Part shown: one piece after another, positions 46,104 through 54,492 of the stretch
Layout of the letters: every line of letters begins with the position of its first letter
Position numbering within the stretch: position 1 is the stretch's first letter
Origin: Minwuia sp048007105
Lineage (GTDB): Bacteria; Pseudomonadota; Alphaproteobacteria; Minwuiales; Minwuiaceae
Length of the DNA stretch: 64,000 bases
Reading direction: 5' to 3'
Assembly: GCF_048007105.1 (NCBI RefSeq)
Contig: NZ_CP180352.1
Span: 4,571,691-4,635,690, forward strand
Translations under genes and position numbers: made by a program
The notes under the pieces: generated by a model
Told to the model about the DNA's origin: nothing
Database searches by the model: none
Seen by the model: only the letters and a program-made list of their open reading frames with translations

Positions 46104-47471
46104 ATGCCGTTCTACCGCCTGCTGGGACAGCGCCATCCGGACGGATCGGACGGGGAGGCGCTGCGGCTTCGCACCATTGCCGGACTGAAGCGTCTCCGCG
46201 CCGCGCTGGCCGGCCACTTCCCGGCGGATACCGACCGCACGCGCACCGTCCGCATCGGCACCTGGAACATCCGCGAGTTCGGCAGCACCAAGTATGGCGG
46301 CCGCGACAGTTACGAACCGCTCTGCTACATGGCCGAGATCATCGCCAACTTCGACATCGTCGCCGTGCAGGAAGTACGCGACGACATGGACGAGTTCCTG
46401 GAGCTGCTGCGCATCCTGGGCGCCGACTGGGACTATCTGGCGACCGATGTCACCGACGGCGGCGCCGGCAATGGCGAGCGGATGGTCTTCCTCTACAACA
46501 CCGGCCGCGTCAGCTTTCGCAACATCGCCGGCGAACTGACCCTGCCCGACGGCAAGAAGGTCCTGGCAAGCTTCGGCGAAAGAGTCCGGCTCGAGAACGG
46601 CATCGCGCTGCAGCTGCCGCCCGGCACGGACCTGTCCGGCGTCTACGAGGCGCGTTCGCTGAAGAAGAACGGGGTGGTCCGGCTGGACGAGGATGTCGAG
46701 ATCGCGCTGCCCCAGGGCGCCCTGCTCGACCTTCCCGACGGCAGTGCGTTGTCGGTCACGAAGGGCACAGTCGTCACGCGGCCGCCGGGCACGCGCGGCC
46801 AGGTCGACATCTCGGTGCCGCAGGGCGCTGTCCTGGGCGAGGACTTCCGCGTCCGTTTCCCGGGCGAGGCGCTGGACCAGAGCTTCAAGCAGTTCGCCCG
46901 CACCCCCTACATCGTCAGCTTCCAGGCCGGCTGGATGAAGATCGATCTGGCCACCGTCCACATCTACTTCGGCAGCAACGAGGACGAGAAACTGCTGGAG
47001 CAGCGCCGCCGCGAGATCCTGCGTCTGACCGAAGCGCTGGGCGACCGCGCAGCGAAGGAGATGGAGGACAATCCCGACAACCCGGTGCTCACCGCCGTTC
47101 TCGGCGACTTCAACATCATCAGCGCCGAGCACGAGACGATGGAAGCGCTCGAGGCCAATGGCTTCGAGGTGCCGCAGCAAATCCGCTCGATCCCGGGCTC
47201 GAATGTCAGCCAGGACAAGGCCTACGACCAGATCGCCTTCTGGGAGCCGAAGCGGAACCGCGGCCATGTCCGCGTCGATATCCGCGGCGCCAACGTCTTC
47301 GACTTCTACGAGCACGTCTACCGGCTGGAGGATCGCACGGTCTATCAGCCGCAGCGTTCGGAGGGTTCCTACAAGACCTGGCGGACCTACAAGATGAGCG
47401 ACCACCTGCCGATGTGGATCGAGCTCACCAGCGACTTCTCCGACGCCTATCTCGACGCCTGCGAGGACTGA
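46104..47471 (+). CDS. endonuclease/exonuclease/phosphatase-family hydrolase with a large insertion
   Basis: 455-residue EEP-fold (DNase I-like) phosphodiesterase. Catalytic landmarks are all present: WNIREFG at 54-60, metal-binding E90 in AVQEVRDD, GDFNI at 334-338, the YDQIAF aspartate near 375, and SDHLP at 432-436. Between strands, residues about 145-258 form an extra segment rich in turns and Pro-Gly (PQGALLDLPDG and VPQGAVLGEDF). Without it the protein would be about 340 residues, the usual size. There is no signal peptide. The substrate could be DNA, RNA or a phosphoester. It is convergent with a LysR gene, 4 bp apart. Confidence 0.85.
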   Translation: MPFYRLLGQRHPDGSDGEALRLRTIAGLKRLRAALAGHFPADTDRTRTVRIGTWNIREFGSTKYGGRDSYEPLCYMAEIIANFDIVAVQEVRDDMDEFLELLRILGADWDYLATDVTDGGAGNGERMVFLYNTGRVSFRNIAGELTLPDGKKVLASFGERVRLENGIALQLPPGTDLSGVYEARSLKKNGVVRLDEDVEIALPQGALLDLPDGSALSVTKGTVVTRPPGTRGQVDISVPQGAVLGEDFRVRFPGEALDQSFKQFARTPYIVSFQAGWMKIDLATVHIYFGSNEDEKLLEQRRREILRLTEALGDRAAKEMEDNPDNPVLTAVLGDFNIISAEHETMEALEANGFEVPQQIRSIPGSNVSQDKAYDQIAFWEPKRNRGHVRVDIRGANVFDFYEHVYRLEDRTVYQPQRSEGSYKTWRTYKMSDHLPMWIELTSDFSDAYLDACED

Positions 47472-47475
47472 CCGT

Positions 47476-48387
47476 TCAGGGCAGCCCCTTCTCCCAGTAG
47501 GGCGGATCGCCGAAATAGCCGGCGAGGAAGTCGATGAAGGCCCGGACTTTCGGCGAGAGGTGCTTGCGGTGCGGGTAGACGGCGTGGATGCCGCGCCCCG
47601 TCGCCATCCAGTCCGACAGCACCGGCACCAGCCGCCCGTCGCGGATCTGCTCATGCGCCAGGAAGGTCGGCGTGATCGTCAGCCCGCGTCCCGCCACAGC
47701 GGCATCGCGCAGGATCTCGCCATTGTTGGACCGCAACGGGCCATTGACGCTGACCGGCACCACTTCACCGCCGCGCCGGAAGGTCATGGTCGAGGTCTCG
47801 GTCGCGTTGGAATAGATCAGCATCCGGTGGTTCTTCAGTTCGGATGGATGCGCCGGGGTTCCGGACTTTTCCAGATAGGCCGGGCTGGCCAGCACCAGGT
47901 TCCGTGCGGGCGCCAGCTTGCGTGCGATCAGGCTCGAATCCGCCAGTTCGGTAATGCGGATCGCGACGTCCACGCCCTGGTCGATCAGATCGACGAAGCT
48001 GTCGGTCAGGTCCAGATCGACGGTCACGTCCTGATATTCGCACATGAAGGCCGCGACCGCCTCGGCCAGATGCATCGTGCCGAAACTCATGGGCGCATTG
48101 ACCTTCAGCCGCCCGCGCGGGTCGCCCTGAAGCTGCTGTACCGCCTCCTCGGCGGCCTCGGCCTCGGCCAGCATGCGCGCGCAATAGCCGTAATAGGTCT
48201 CACCCGCCTCTGTCAGGCTGATCTGCCGGGTCGAGCGGTTCACCAGCCGCGCGCCGAGCCGCTCTTCCAGCCGCGCCAGCTGCTTCGAGACCGCCGATTT
48301 GGAAAGCCCGAGACGGTCCGCCGCCTGGCTGAAGCTCATCGCCTCGGCCACCGCCGCGAACACCGCCATCGCCGTCAGGTCCTGCAT
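47476..48387 (-). CDS. LysR-family transcriptional regulator
   Basis: 303-residue regulator with a clear N-terminal HTH (MAVFAAVAEAMSFSQAADRLGLSKSAVSKQLARLEERLGARLVNR) and an effector domain. It belongs to the branch whose members often respond to aromatic or quinone-type compounds. It is divergent from the PhyH-type dioxygenase gene across 177 bp, which is its likely target. ATG 48385-48387. Confidence 0.9.
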   Translation of the reverse strand: MQDLTAMAVFAAVAEAMSFSQAADRLGLSKSAVSKQLARLEERLGARLVNRSTRQISLTEAGETYYGYCARMLAEAEAAEEAVQQLQGDPRGRLKVNAPMSFGTMHLAEAVAAFMCEYQDVTVDLDLTDSFVDLIDQGVDVAIRITELADSSLIARKLAPARNLVLASPAYLEKSGTPAHPSELKNHRMLIYSNATETSTMTFRRGGEVVPVSVNGPLRSNNGEILRDAAVAGRGLTITPTFLAHEQIRDGRLVPVLSDWMATGRGIHAVYPHRKHLSPKVRAFIDFLAGYFGDPPYWEKGLP

Positions 48388-48564
48388 CGCCTACCTTTCG
48401 CTGATCGTCGATACATCTTGGCGCGACAGCGCGGACAGGCAAGCCCGCGGCAGGTGACGACCAGCGGCAAACCGGTTCGGGCCGGTCCGGCCCGCTCAGC
48501 GATCGCCTTGCGCGCCGGGCTCAACTGAGTGAGCCTGTGCGTTCATTGTCCCGGGGAGGCACGG

Positions 48565-49446
48565 ATGAACATCAGCCCGACTCTCGCCGCAATCGGCGAT
48601 GCCGAGCGGCAGTTCTACGACCGGAACGGCTACCTGCTGCTGGAAGGCTTCATCGGCCGCGACTGGCTCGAGCGGCTGAAGGACGCGGCGGCCGCCTTCG
48701 TGGAGGCCAGCCGGCAGGAGACGGAGTCCGGCAAGGTGCTGGATCTGGCGCCCGGCCATTCGGCCGACGCCCCGCGCCTGCGCCGGCTGATCTCGCCCGC
48801 GGACAATGACGGGACCTTCCGCGAATTCGTGCTGGACGGACCAGCGGCCGGCCTGGCCTCGGCGCTGCTGGACGGACCCGTCCGCTACCACCACGGCAAG
48901 CTGAACTTCAAATGGTCCAGCGGCGGCGAGGAGATCAAGTGGCATCAGGACATCCAGTTCTGGCCCCACACCGATTTCTCGCCGCTGACCATCGGGATCT
49001 ATCTGGAAGACGTCGATGACGAGATGGGTCCGATGGGCGTGCTGCCCGGCAGCCATCGCGGCCCGCTCTACGACCTGTTCGACGGCGACGGAACCTGGAC
49101 GGGGGCGATGCATGACCGAGATGCGGCGGGGCTGGACCTCGATGCGGTCGCCTGGCTGAAGGGTCCGGCCGGCTCCGTCACCATCCACAATTGCTGCATG
49201 GTCCACGGTTCGGCGCCGAACAATTCGCCGCGTCCGCGCCCGCTGCTGCTGCAGACCTATTCGGCGGCGCATTCCTGGCCGATCGCGGGTATCGGCGGCA
49301 ACGGCTCGCGTGGCGGCGTCAGCGGCCGGGTGGTCGGCGGTTCAGGGGATGGCGTGCTGGAAATCGAAGGACGGCGCATGCGCGTCGCGCCCGACTGGGC
49401 CGGCAGAGTGCAGACGATCTTCAGGGCGCAGCAGAAGGACCGCTAG
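48565..49446 (+). CDS. phytanoyl-CoA dioxygenase (PhyH) family protein
   Basis: 293-residue Fe(II)/2-oxoglutarate dioxygenase. The metal facial triad is visible as HQD in EIKWHQDIQFWPH and the distal His in NCCMVHGSAPNNSPRPR, where the downstream Arg binds 2-oxoglutarate. IYLEDVDDEMGPMGVLPGSHRGPLYD is the family's core strand region. It hydroxylates a small carboxylate, amine or lipid substrate that cannot be named from sequence. ATG 48565 follows GGGGAGGC. Probably controlled by the divergent LysR. Confidence 0.9.
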   Translation: MNISPTLAAIGDAERQFYDRNGYLLLEGFIGRDWLERLKDAAAAFVEASRQETESGKVLDLAPGHSADAPRLRRLISPADNDGTFREFVLDGPAAGLASALLDGPVRYHHGKLNFKWSSGGEEIKWHQDIQFWPHTDFSPLTIGIYLEDVDDEMGPMGVLPGSHRGPLYDLFDGDGTWTGAMHDRDAAGLDLDAVAWLKGPAGSVTIHNCCMVHGSAPNNSPRPRPLLLQTYSAAHSWPIAGIGGNGSRGGVSGRVVGGSGDGVLEIEGRRMRVAPDWAGRVQTIFRAQQKDR

Positions 49447-49455
49447 CCGGAGTCG

Positions 49456-49905
49456 TCAGCGGCCCACCATGAAGACGTTTTCCATGGTCATCTTCACCGT
49501 GCCATCCTGATCCTCCAGCTGGTGCTTCGCCAGCAGGAAGCCGATGTCCGACCGGCTCTTCGACGGGTACTTGTCCGCGATCTCGGTCACCAGGGTCAGT
49601 TCGTCGCCGGCGAAGGTGGGCTGACGCCAGCGCACCTGCTTCACGCCCGGCGCGCCCTGGCTCTTCATCGTCTTCAGCATCCCGTCGACCATCAGCCGCA
49701 TGGCGATGGAACAGCTGTGCCAGCCCGACGCCGACAGCTTGCCGAACGGGCCGCGTTCGCCGCCCTCGACGCTGAGATGGAAATACTGAGGGTCGAACTG
49801 CTCGGCGAAGCGGATGATCGCCTCCTCGGTGACCGCATACGGCCCCGAACGGTGCACCTCGCCGACCTCGACCTCGTCCCAGGGCCGCAGCGCCTTCTCC
49901 CCCAT
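49456..49905 (-). CDS. MaoC-like dehydratase domain protein
   Basis: 149-residue hot-dog domain protein. IRFAEQFDPQYFHLS replaces the hydratase signature A-x-x-SGDxNPxH: the Asp is kept in FDPQYFH but the Asn changes, so activity on enoyl-CoA is less certain than for the protein at 9.9 kb. GWHSCSIAMRLMVDGM and the C-terminal DGTVKMTMENVFMVGR are typical of the family. It is the last gene of the prs-rplY-pth-ychF run, 14 bp after ychF. Confidence 0.83.
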   Translation of the reverse strand: MGEKALRPWDEVEVGEVHRSGPYAVTEEAIIRFAEQFDPQYFHLSVEGGERGPFGKLSASGWHSCSIAMRLMVDGMLKTMKSQGAPGVKQVRWRQPTFAGDELTLVTEIADKYPSKSRSDIGFLLAKHQLEDQDGTVKMTMENVFMVGR

Positions 49906-49919
49906 CGACGCGTCCCCCC

Positions 49920-51020
49920 TCAGACGTTGAAGCGGAAATGCATGACGTCGCCGTCCTGCACCGTGTACTCGCGGCCCTCCAGCCGCATCCGGCCCGCATC
50001 CTTCGCGCCCTGCTCGCCGCCCAGGCTGACATAGTCGTCAAAGGCGATGGTCTCGGCGCGAATGAAGCCCTTCTCGAAGTCGGTGTGGATCACGCCTGCT
50101 GCTTCCGGCGCCGCGGCGCCGGTGCGGACCGTCCAGGCGCGAGCCTCCTTCGGTCCGGCGGTGAAGAAGGTGATCAGGTCCAGCAGGCCGTAGCCGGCAT
50201 TGATGATACGGTCGAGGCCCGTCTCCTCGAGGCCGATCCCCTCCAGGAACTCGGCGCGTTCCTCGGGGTCGGTGAGCTGGGCAATCTCGGCCTCGATGGC
50301 GGCCGAAATGACGACGCAGCTCGCACCCTCTGCGGCGGCCTTTTCCGCTACGCGAGCGGAATGCTCGTTGCCTTCCGCGGCGTCCTCCTCGGCGACATTG
50401 CAGACGTAGAGCACCGGCTTGGCGGTCAGCAGCTGCAGCATCTGGAAGGCCTTCCGGTCGTCCTTGGAAACCTCCAGAACCCGGGCCGGCTTGCCGTCGC
50501 GCAAAAGCTCCAGCGCGCCGCCCATCAGCTCGACATCCGCCTTCAGGCTCTTGTCGCCGGACTGGTAGCGCTTCTGCAGCGGGATCAGCCGCTTCTCCAG
50601 GCTCTCCATGTCAGCGATCATCAGCTCGGTCTCGACGGTCTCGGCGTCGGCGATGGGATCGATGCGGCCGTCGACATGGGTGATGTCGTCATCCTCGAAG
50701 CAGCGCAGCACGTGGACGATGGCGTCGACCTCGCGGATATGGCTGAGAAACTGATTACCCAGCCCCTCGCCCTTCGAGGCGCCGCGGACAAGGCCGGCGA
50801 TGTCCACGAAGGTCAGCTGCGTCGGGATCACTTCCTTGGACTTCGCCAGTTCCGACAACCGCGACAGCCGGCGGTCCGGCACGGCGACTCGGCCCAGATT
50901 GGGCTCGATGGTGCAGAAGGGATAGTTCGCGGCCTGCGCGGCAGCGGTCTGCGTCAGCGCGTTGAACAGGGTAGACTTGCCGACATTCGGCAATCCGACG
51001 ATCCCGCACTTGAAACCCAT
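49920..51020 (-). CDS. ychF: ribosome-associated ATPase YchF/EngD
   Basis: 366-residue Obg-family P-loop protein that binds ATP rather than GTP. G1 is GIVGLPNVGKSTLFNALT, G3 is DIAGLVRGASKGEGLGN, and the usual NKxD is NVAE (VLYVCNVAEED), the YchF hallmark that changes nucleotide preference. The C-terminal TGS domain ends the protein (RAWTVRTGAAAPEAAGVIHTDFEKGF). The start is ATG 51018-51020, two bases after the pth stop. Intact. Confidence 0.97.
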   Translation of the reverse strand: MGFKCGIVGLPNVGKSTLFNALTQTAAAQAANYPFCTIEPNLGRVAVPDRRLSRLSELAKSKEVIPTQLTFVDIAGLVRGASKGEGLGNQFLSHIREVDAIVHVLRCFEDDDITHVDGRIDPIADAETVETELMIADMESLEKRLIPLQKRYQSGDKSLKADVELMGGALELLRDGKPARVLEVSKDDRKAFQMLQLLTAKPVLYVCNVAEEDAAEGNEHSARVAEKAAAEGASCVVISAAIEAEIAQLTDPEERAEFLEGIGLEETGLDRIINAGYGLLDLITFFTAGPKEARAWTVRTGAAAPEAAGVIHTDFEKGFIRAETIAFDDYVSLGGEQGAKDAGRMRLEGREYTVQDGDVMHFRFNV

Positions 51021-51022
51021 GG

Positions 51023-51646
51023 TCAGACGTCCTCTTCCGTATCCGGCTTGTCGTTCTTCGGCTTCTTCGCCGGCTTCGGCGGCGGGCACTTCAGCGCCAC
51101 CGCAGTCAGGAACCCCGGCGCATCGTCCTCGGCCAGTTTCGGCGCGGCGTAGGAGATAGCGTCCATCAGCTCCGTGAGAAGCGGCTGCTCCGCCCTAGAG
51201 AAGGCCCCGAGGACGTGGCCGGTGACCCTGGCCTTGTCGCCCGGATGACCGATGCCGATGCGGACCCGCTGGAACTCCGGCGTGATGTGCTGGGCGATGG
51301 AGCGGATGCCGTTGTTGCCGGCATGGCCGCCGCCCGTCTTCACCTTCACCTTGCCGAATGCCACGTCCAGCTCGTCATGGAAGACGGTGACGTCCCCCAG
51401 GCTCAACTTGTGGAAGCGCATGGCTTCGGCAACCGACTGTCCGGAGCGGTTCATGAAGGTGGCCGGCTTCAGCAGCATCACCTTGTGTCCGCCAAGGCGC
51501 CCTTCGGCCACGGCGCCCTGGAACTTGCTCTTCCAGGCGCCGAAGCCGTGGTCGGCTGCGATCCGGTCGATGGCCATGAAACCGGCATTGTGGCGATGCA
51601 ATGCGTATTCCCTGCCCGGATTCCCGAGCCCGACGAACAGCAGCAT
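51023..51646 (-). CDS. pth: peptidyl-tRNA hydrolase
   Basis: 207-residue enzyme that recycles peptidyl-tRNA released by stalled ribosomes. The N-terminus LLFVGLGNPGREYALHRHNAGFMAID contains the catalytic His (HNAGF), and LLKPATFMNRSGQSV and FHDELDVAFGKVKVKTGGGHAGNNGIRSI are the other substrate-site motifs. It lies between rplY and ychF, the standard order. Confidence 0.97.
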   Translation of the reverse strand: MLLFVGLGNPGREYALHRHNAGFMAIDRIAADHGFGAWKSKFQGAVAEGRLGGHKVMLLKPATFMNRSGQSVAEAMRFHKLSLGDVTVFHDELDVAFGKVKVKTGGGHAGNNGIRSIAQHITPEFQRVRIGIGHPGDKARVTGHVLGAFSRAEQPLLTELMDAISYAAPKLAEDDAPGFLTAVALKCPPPKPAKKPKNDKPDTEEDV

Positions 51647-51676
51647 CGCAGACCTCCAGCGCGGACGCCGAGGCGA

Positions 51677-52384
51677 TTACTTGTCGCCGTCGCCCTCTTC
51701 GGCGTCGCCGCCCTCTTCGGCGCCTTCGCCCTCTTCACCTTCGGTCGCCTCTTCATCGGCCTCGGCCTCGGCTTCGGCTTCAGCCTCGGCCTGCTCCTCG
51801 GCAGCTTCCTCGGCGACCGCGGTCGCGGCGGCGATGGTGGCGATGGTGAAATCGCGATCGGTGATGGTCGGTTCGACGCCGTCCGGCAGCGAGGCGTCCG
51901 AGATCTTGAGCGCGTCGCCGATCTCCAGACCCGCCAGAGACAGCTCGACCTGCTCCGGGATCGCGTCAGCCGGGCAGTCCAGCTCGACCTCGTAGCGGAC
52001 CACGTTCAGCACGCCGCCGCGCTCCAGACCCGGGCTATCTTCCTCGCCAACGAAGACGACGGGGATATTCACCGACACGCGGGCGTTGGCGGACAGACGC
52101 AGGAAATCGACATGCAGCGGATCGTCCGTCACCGGATGCAGCTGAACGTCGCGCGGCAGGCAGCGCTGCTTGCGGTCGCCGATCTGTACATCGTAGACGC
52201 GGCCCTGGAAGCCGCCACGGTGGAGTTCCTTGACGATGTAGCGCAGGTCCATGGAGACCTTCGCCGGATCCTTGCCGTCACCATAGATGATGCAGGGAAC
52301 CATGCCCTGCTGACGCAGCGAGCGCAGCTCGCCCTTGGTCATGTCCTCGCGGAACGAAGCCTCGAGTACGTCAATATCGGCCAT
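51677..52384 (-). CDS. rplY: ribosomal protein bL25 (CTC type) with acidic tail
   Basis: 235-residue 5S-rRNA-binding protein of the general stress/CTC form. The N-terminal L25 domain (FREDMTKGELRSLRQQGMVPCIIYG) is followed by the TL5-like C-terminal domain (DHLHVDFLRLSANARVSVNIPV region). The last 45 residues or so are almost only Glu, Ala, Gly and Asp, an extreme but common alphaproteobacterial extension. Intact. Confidence 0.95.
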   Translation of the reverse strand: MADIDVLEASFREDMTKGELRSLRQQGMVPCIIYGDGKDPAKVSMDLRYIVKELHRGGFQGRVYDVQIGDRKQRCLPRDVQLHPVTDDPLHVDFLRLSANARVSVNIPVVFVGEEDSPGLERGGVLNVVRYEVELDCPADAIPEQVELSLAGLEIGDALKISDASLPDGVEPTITDRDFTIATIAAATAVAEEAAEEQAEAEAEAEAEADEEATEGEEGEGAEEGGDAEEGDGDK

Positions 52385-52492
52385 TGCCTTCTCTCCTCTG
52401 CCGTGCGCCGCAGCCCCTGTATGGGCCGCAGCCGCCGGTGAACCGCCAAAACAACATGGGCGCGCGCCCCTTCGGACACGCTCCCCGAATTC

Positions 52493-53434
52493 TCAGTCGA
52501 ACAGGCTCGACACCGAGGACTCCGTCGAGATCCGCTTGATCGCTTCGGCGAGCAGCGAACCGATCGACACCTGCTGGATCTTCGGCTCGTTCTCGACTTC
52601 CTCGGTGGCCCGGATCGTATCCGTCACCACCAGCGATTCCAGCGCCGACTCGGAGACGCGCTTGACCGCACCGCCCGAAAGCACACCGTGTGTGACGTAG
52701 GCGGAAACGGAAGTCGCACCCCGTTCCAGGAGCACCGATGCGGCGTTGCAGAGTGTGCCCGCGCTGTCGACGATGTCGTCGACAAGAATGCAGCGACGCC
52801 CTTCGACGTCGCCAATCACGTTCATCACTTCCGAGACGCCGGCCCGTTCGCGGCGCTTATCCACGATCGCCAGGTCTGCGTCAAGCCGCTTGGCGAAGTA
52901 GCGCGCGCGCACCACACCACCCACATCCGGGGAGATGACCATCAGGTCATCCTCGCTGCCGAACTTGGACTTAATGTCGTCGATCAGAACCGGTCCGGCG
53001 TACAGATTGTCCAGCGGAATATCGAAGAAACCCTGGATCTGTCCGGCGTGCAGATCGACGGTGAGCACACGGTCGGCGCCAGCTTTCTCGATCAGGTTCG
53101 CCACAAGCTTGGCCGAGATCGGCGTCCGCGGTCCCGGCTTCCGGTCCTGACGGGCATAGCCGAAATAGGGCAGTACTGCAGTGATCCGGCGGGCCGACGC
53201 GCGGCGCAGCGCATCGATGCAGATCAGCAATTCCATCAGGTGATCGTTGGCGGGATAGGAGGTCGACTGCACGACGAAGACATCCTCGCCGCGCACGTTC
53301 TCCTGAATCTCGACATAGACTTCCTCGTCGGCGAAGCGCCGCACGAGAGCGTTGGTGGTGCGAACGCCAAGATAGTCGGCGATCTGAGCGGTCAATTGGG
53401 GATTGCTGTTCCCTGCAAGAACCTTGAGCGGCAT
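52493..53434 (-). CDS. prs: ribose-phosphate pyrophosphokinase
   Basis: 313-residue PRPP synthase. FADEEVYVEIQENVRGEDVFVVQS, YFGYARQDRK with the catalytic His-equivalent loop, VDLHAGQIQGFFDIPLDNL, and the PRPP-binding loop CILVDDIVDSAGTLCNAA are all present. It makes the activated ribose for nucleotides, histidine and tryptophan. Start placed at ATG 53432-53434, where the family N-terminus begins (MPLKVLAGNSN). It heads the rplY-pth-ychF run. Confidence 0.97.
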   Translation of the reverse strand: MPLKVLAGNSNPQLTAQIADYLGVRTTNALVRRFADEEVYVEIQENVRGEDVFVVQSTSYPANDHLMELLICIDALRRASARRITAVLPYFGYARQDRKPGPRTPISAKLVANLIEKAGADRVLTVDLHAGQIQGFFDIPLDNLYAGPVLIDDIKSKFGSEDDLMVISPDVGGVVRARYFAKRLDADLAIVDKRRERAGVSEVMNVIGDVEGRRCILVDDIVDSAGTLCNAASVLLERGATSVSAYVTHGVLSGGAVKRVSESALESLVVTDTIRATEEVENEPKIQQVSIGSLLAEAIKRISTESSVSSLFD

Positions 53435-53564
53435 GATCGCGATTTCCGAGGGTTTCTGGACCGGGCTGACGGCGCGGTTTGTATCAGCCGGGATATGGGC
53501 TGTCCATGCGCTGTGACCGTTTTCTGACAGCCGCGGCAGTCCGCCGCCCGGCGTCGGCCCGGGG

Positions 53565-54434
53565 TCACTGTGCCGTCCGCCGCAACTGCTCCACAAGATC
53601 GGCAATGCCCGGCGCGGCAGCCGCCGCAGCCAGTTGCGCGACCACGCCCCAACGGCGGGCCAGACGCCCGGAGGGCACCGTGTTCTGCTGCTCCAGCCGC
53701 CCGCGCTCGCGGCCGGAGCCGTCGCGGAGCAGCCAGATGATACGGACGAGGTCGTTGGAGGCGTCCATCGGCGAGACACTGACCAGCGCCTCCAGCACCG
53801 GCACCTGCCCCAGGCCGTCGTCCGGCGCGGTCTGCAGGTCGAACCGTTCAAGTTCGGACGCCATGGCGCCGGCGAGCGCTTCGGCCCCGTCTCCGGGCGC
53901 GCGTTTGATGGGAGCCAGCCGCAGATCGGGCCCCTCCGGCGCTGCAGGTTCGGGTGCCGCCGCCGCCGCCATCCCGATCAGTACCGCAATGCGTTCGACG
54001 GCCTCGTCGGCCAGCGCGCGTACCAGCGCCGGATCGCCGCTTCGCCAGGCCTCGGCGTCGACATCGCGGTTGTACAGATCCTCGCGCAACGGCGTCCTGT
54101 CAGGCTCGGTCAGTTGCCAGTGGATCTCCAGCGTCGAACGGCCCGCGGTGCTGTCGACGGCAATGGCCTGGCCGATGATCCGGTATCGGTTCGGCACCTC
54201 ATAGGGGATGGCCGCCACCTGTTTCTGCTGCAGACCGGACACGATCAGACGGGTCATCCGGTCCAGCACGTCGGTCTCGACCCCCGCGACAGGGTGGACG
54301 ATCAGTGCGGAAGACGGCCCGGGCGGGGGCAGTCCGCCCGACTTCGCGCCCGGGCTGAAGGGCCGGGGAACACTGCCGCAGGCCGTCAGCGCCGCCAGCA
54401 GCAGGGCCGCAGCAAGAAGCCTAGAAAATCGCAC
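53565..54434 (-). CDS. predicted lipoprotein of unknown function
   Basis: 289 residues with a type II signal peptide, MRFSRLLAAALLLAALTAC (lipobox LTAC, lipidated Cys at 19). The mature part is Pro/Gly-rich at first, then mixed alpha/beta (VDVLDRMTRLIVSGLQQKQVAAIPYE, and WQLTEPDRTPL). It has no domain I recognise. It starts with GTG at 54432-54434, which overlaps the stop of the 22-residue membrane peptide, implying coupled translation. Lgt, encoded 5 kb upstream, would lipidate it. Confidence 0.75.
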   Translation of the reverse strand: MRFSRLLAAALLLAALTACGSVPRPFSPGAKSGGLPPPGPSSALIVHPVAGVETDVLDRMTRLIVSGLQQKQVAAIPYEVPNRYRIIGQAIAVDSTAGRSTLEIHWQLTEPDRTPLREDLYNRDVDAEAWRSGDPALVRALADEAVERIAVLIGMAAAAAPEPAAPEGPDLRLAPIKRAPGDGAEALAGAMASELERFDLQTAPDDGLGQVPVLEALVSVSPMDASNDLVRIIWLLRDGSGRERGRLEQQNTVPSGRLARRWGVVAQLAAAAAAPGIADLVEQLRRTAQ

Positions 54435-54489
54435 AGGTCGCCAGCGAGAACAGGATGAAGATGATCACGAGCATGATGATCCAGGGCAT
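54421..54489 (-). CDS. 22-residue hydrophobic membrane peptide
   Basis: ATG 54487-54489 to TAG 54421-54423, starting MPWIIMLVIIFILFSL and ending in ATCAIF. It is one membrane-spanning helix with almost nothing else. The ATG comes three bases after the stop of the creatinase-like gene, and its end overlaps the GTG of the lipoprotein gene by 14 bases. That places it as a translated link between two genes. It has no strong SD of its own, so it may rely on terminating ribosomes. Confidence 0.5.
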   Translation of the reverse strand: MPWIIMLVIIFILFSLATCAIF

Positions 54490-54492
54490 GGC

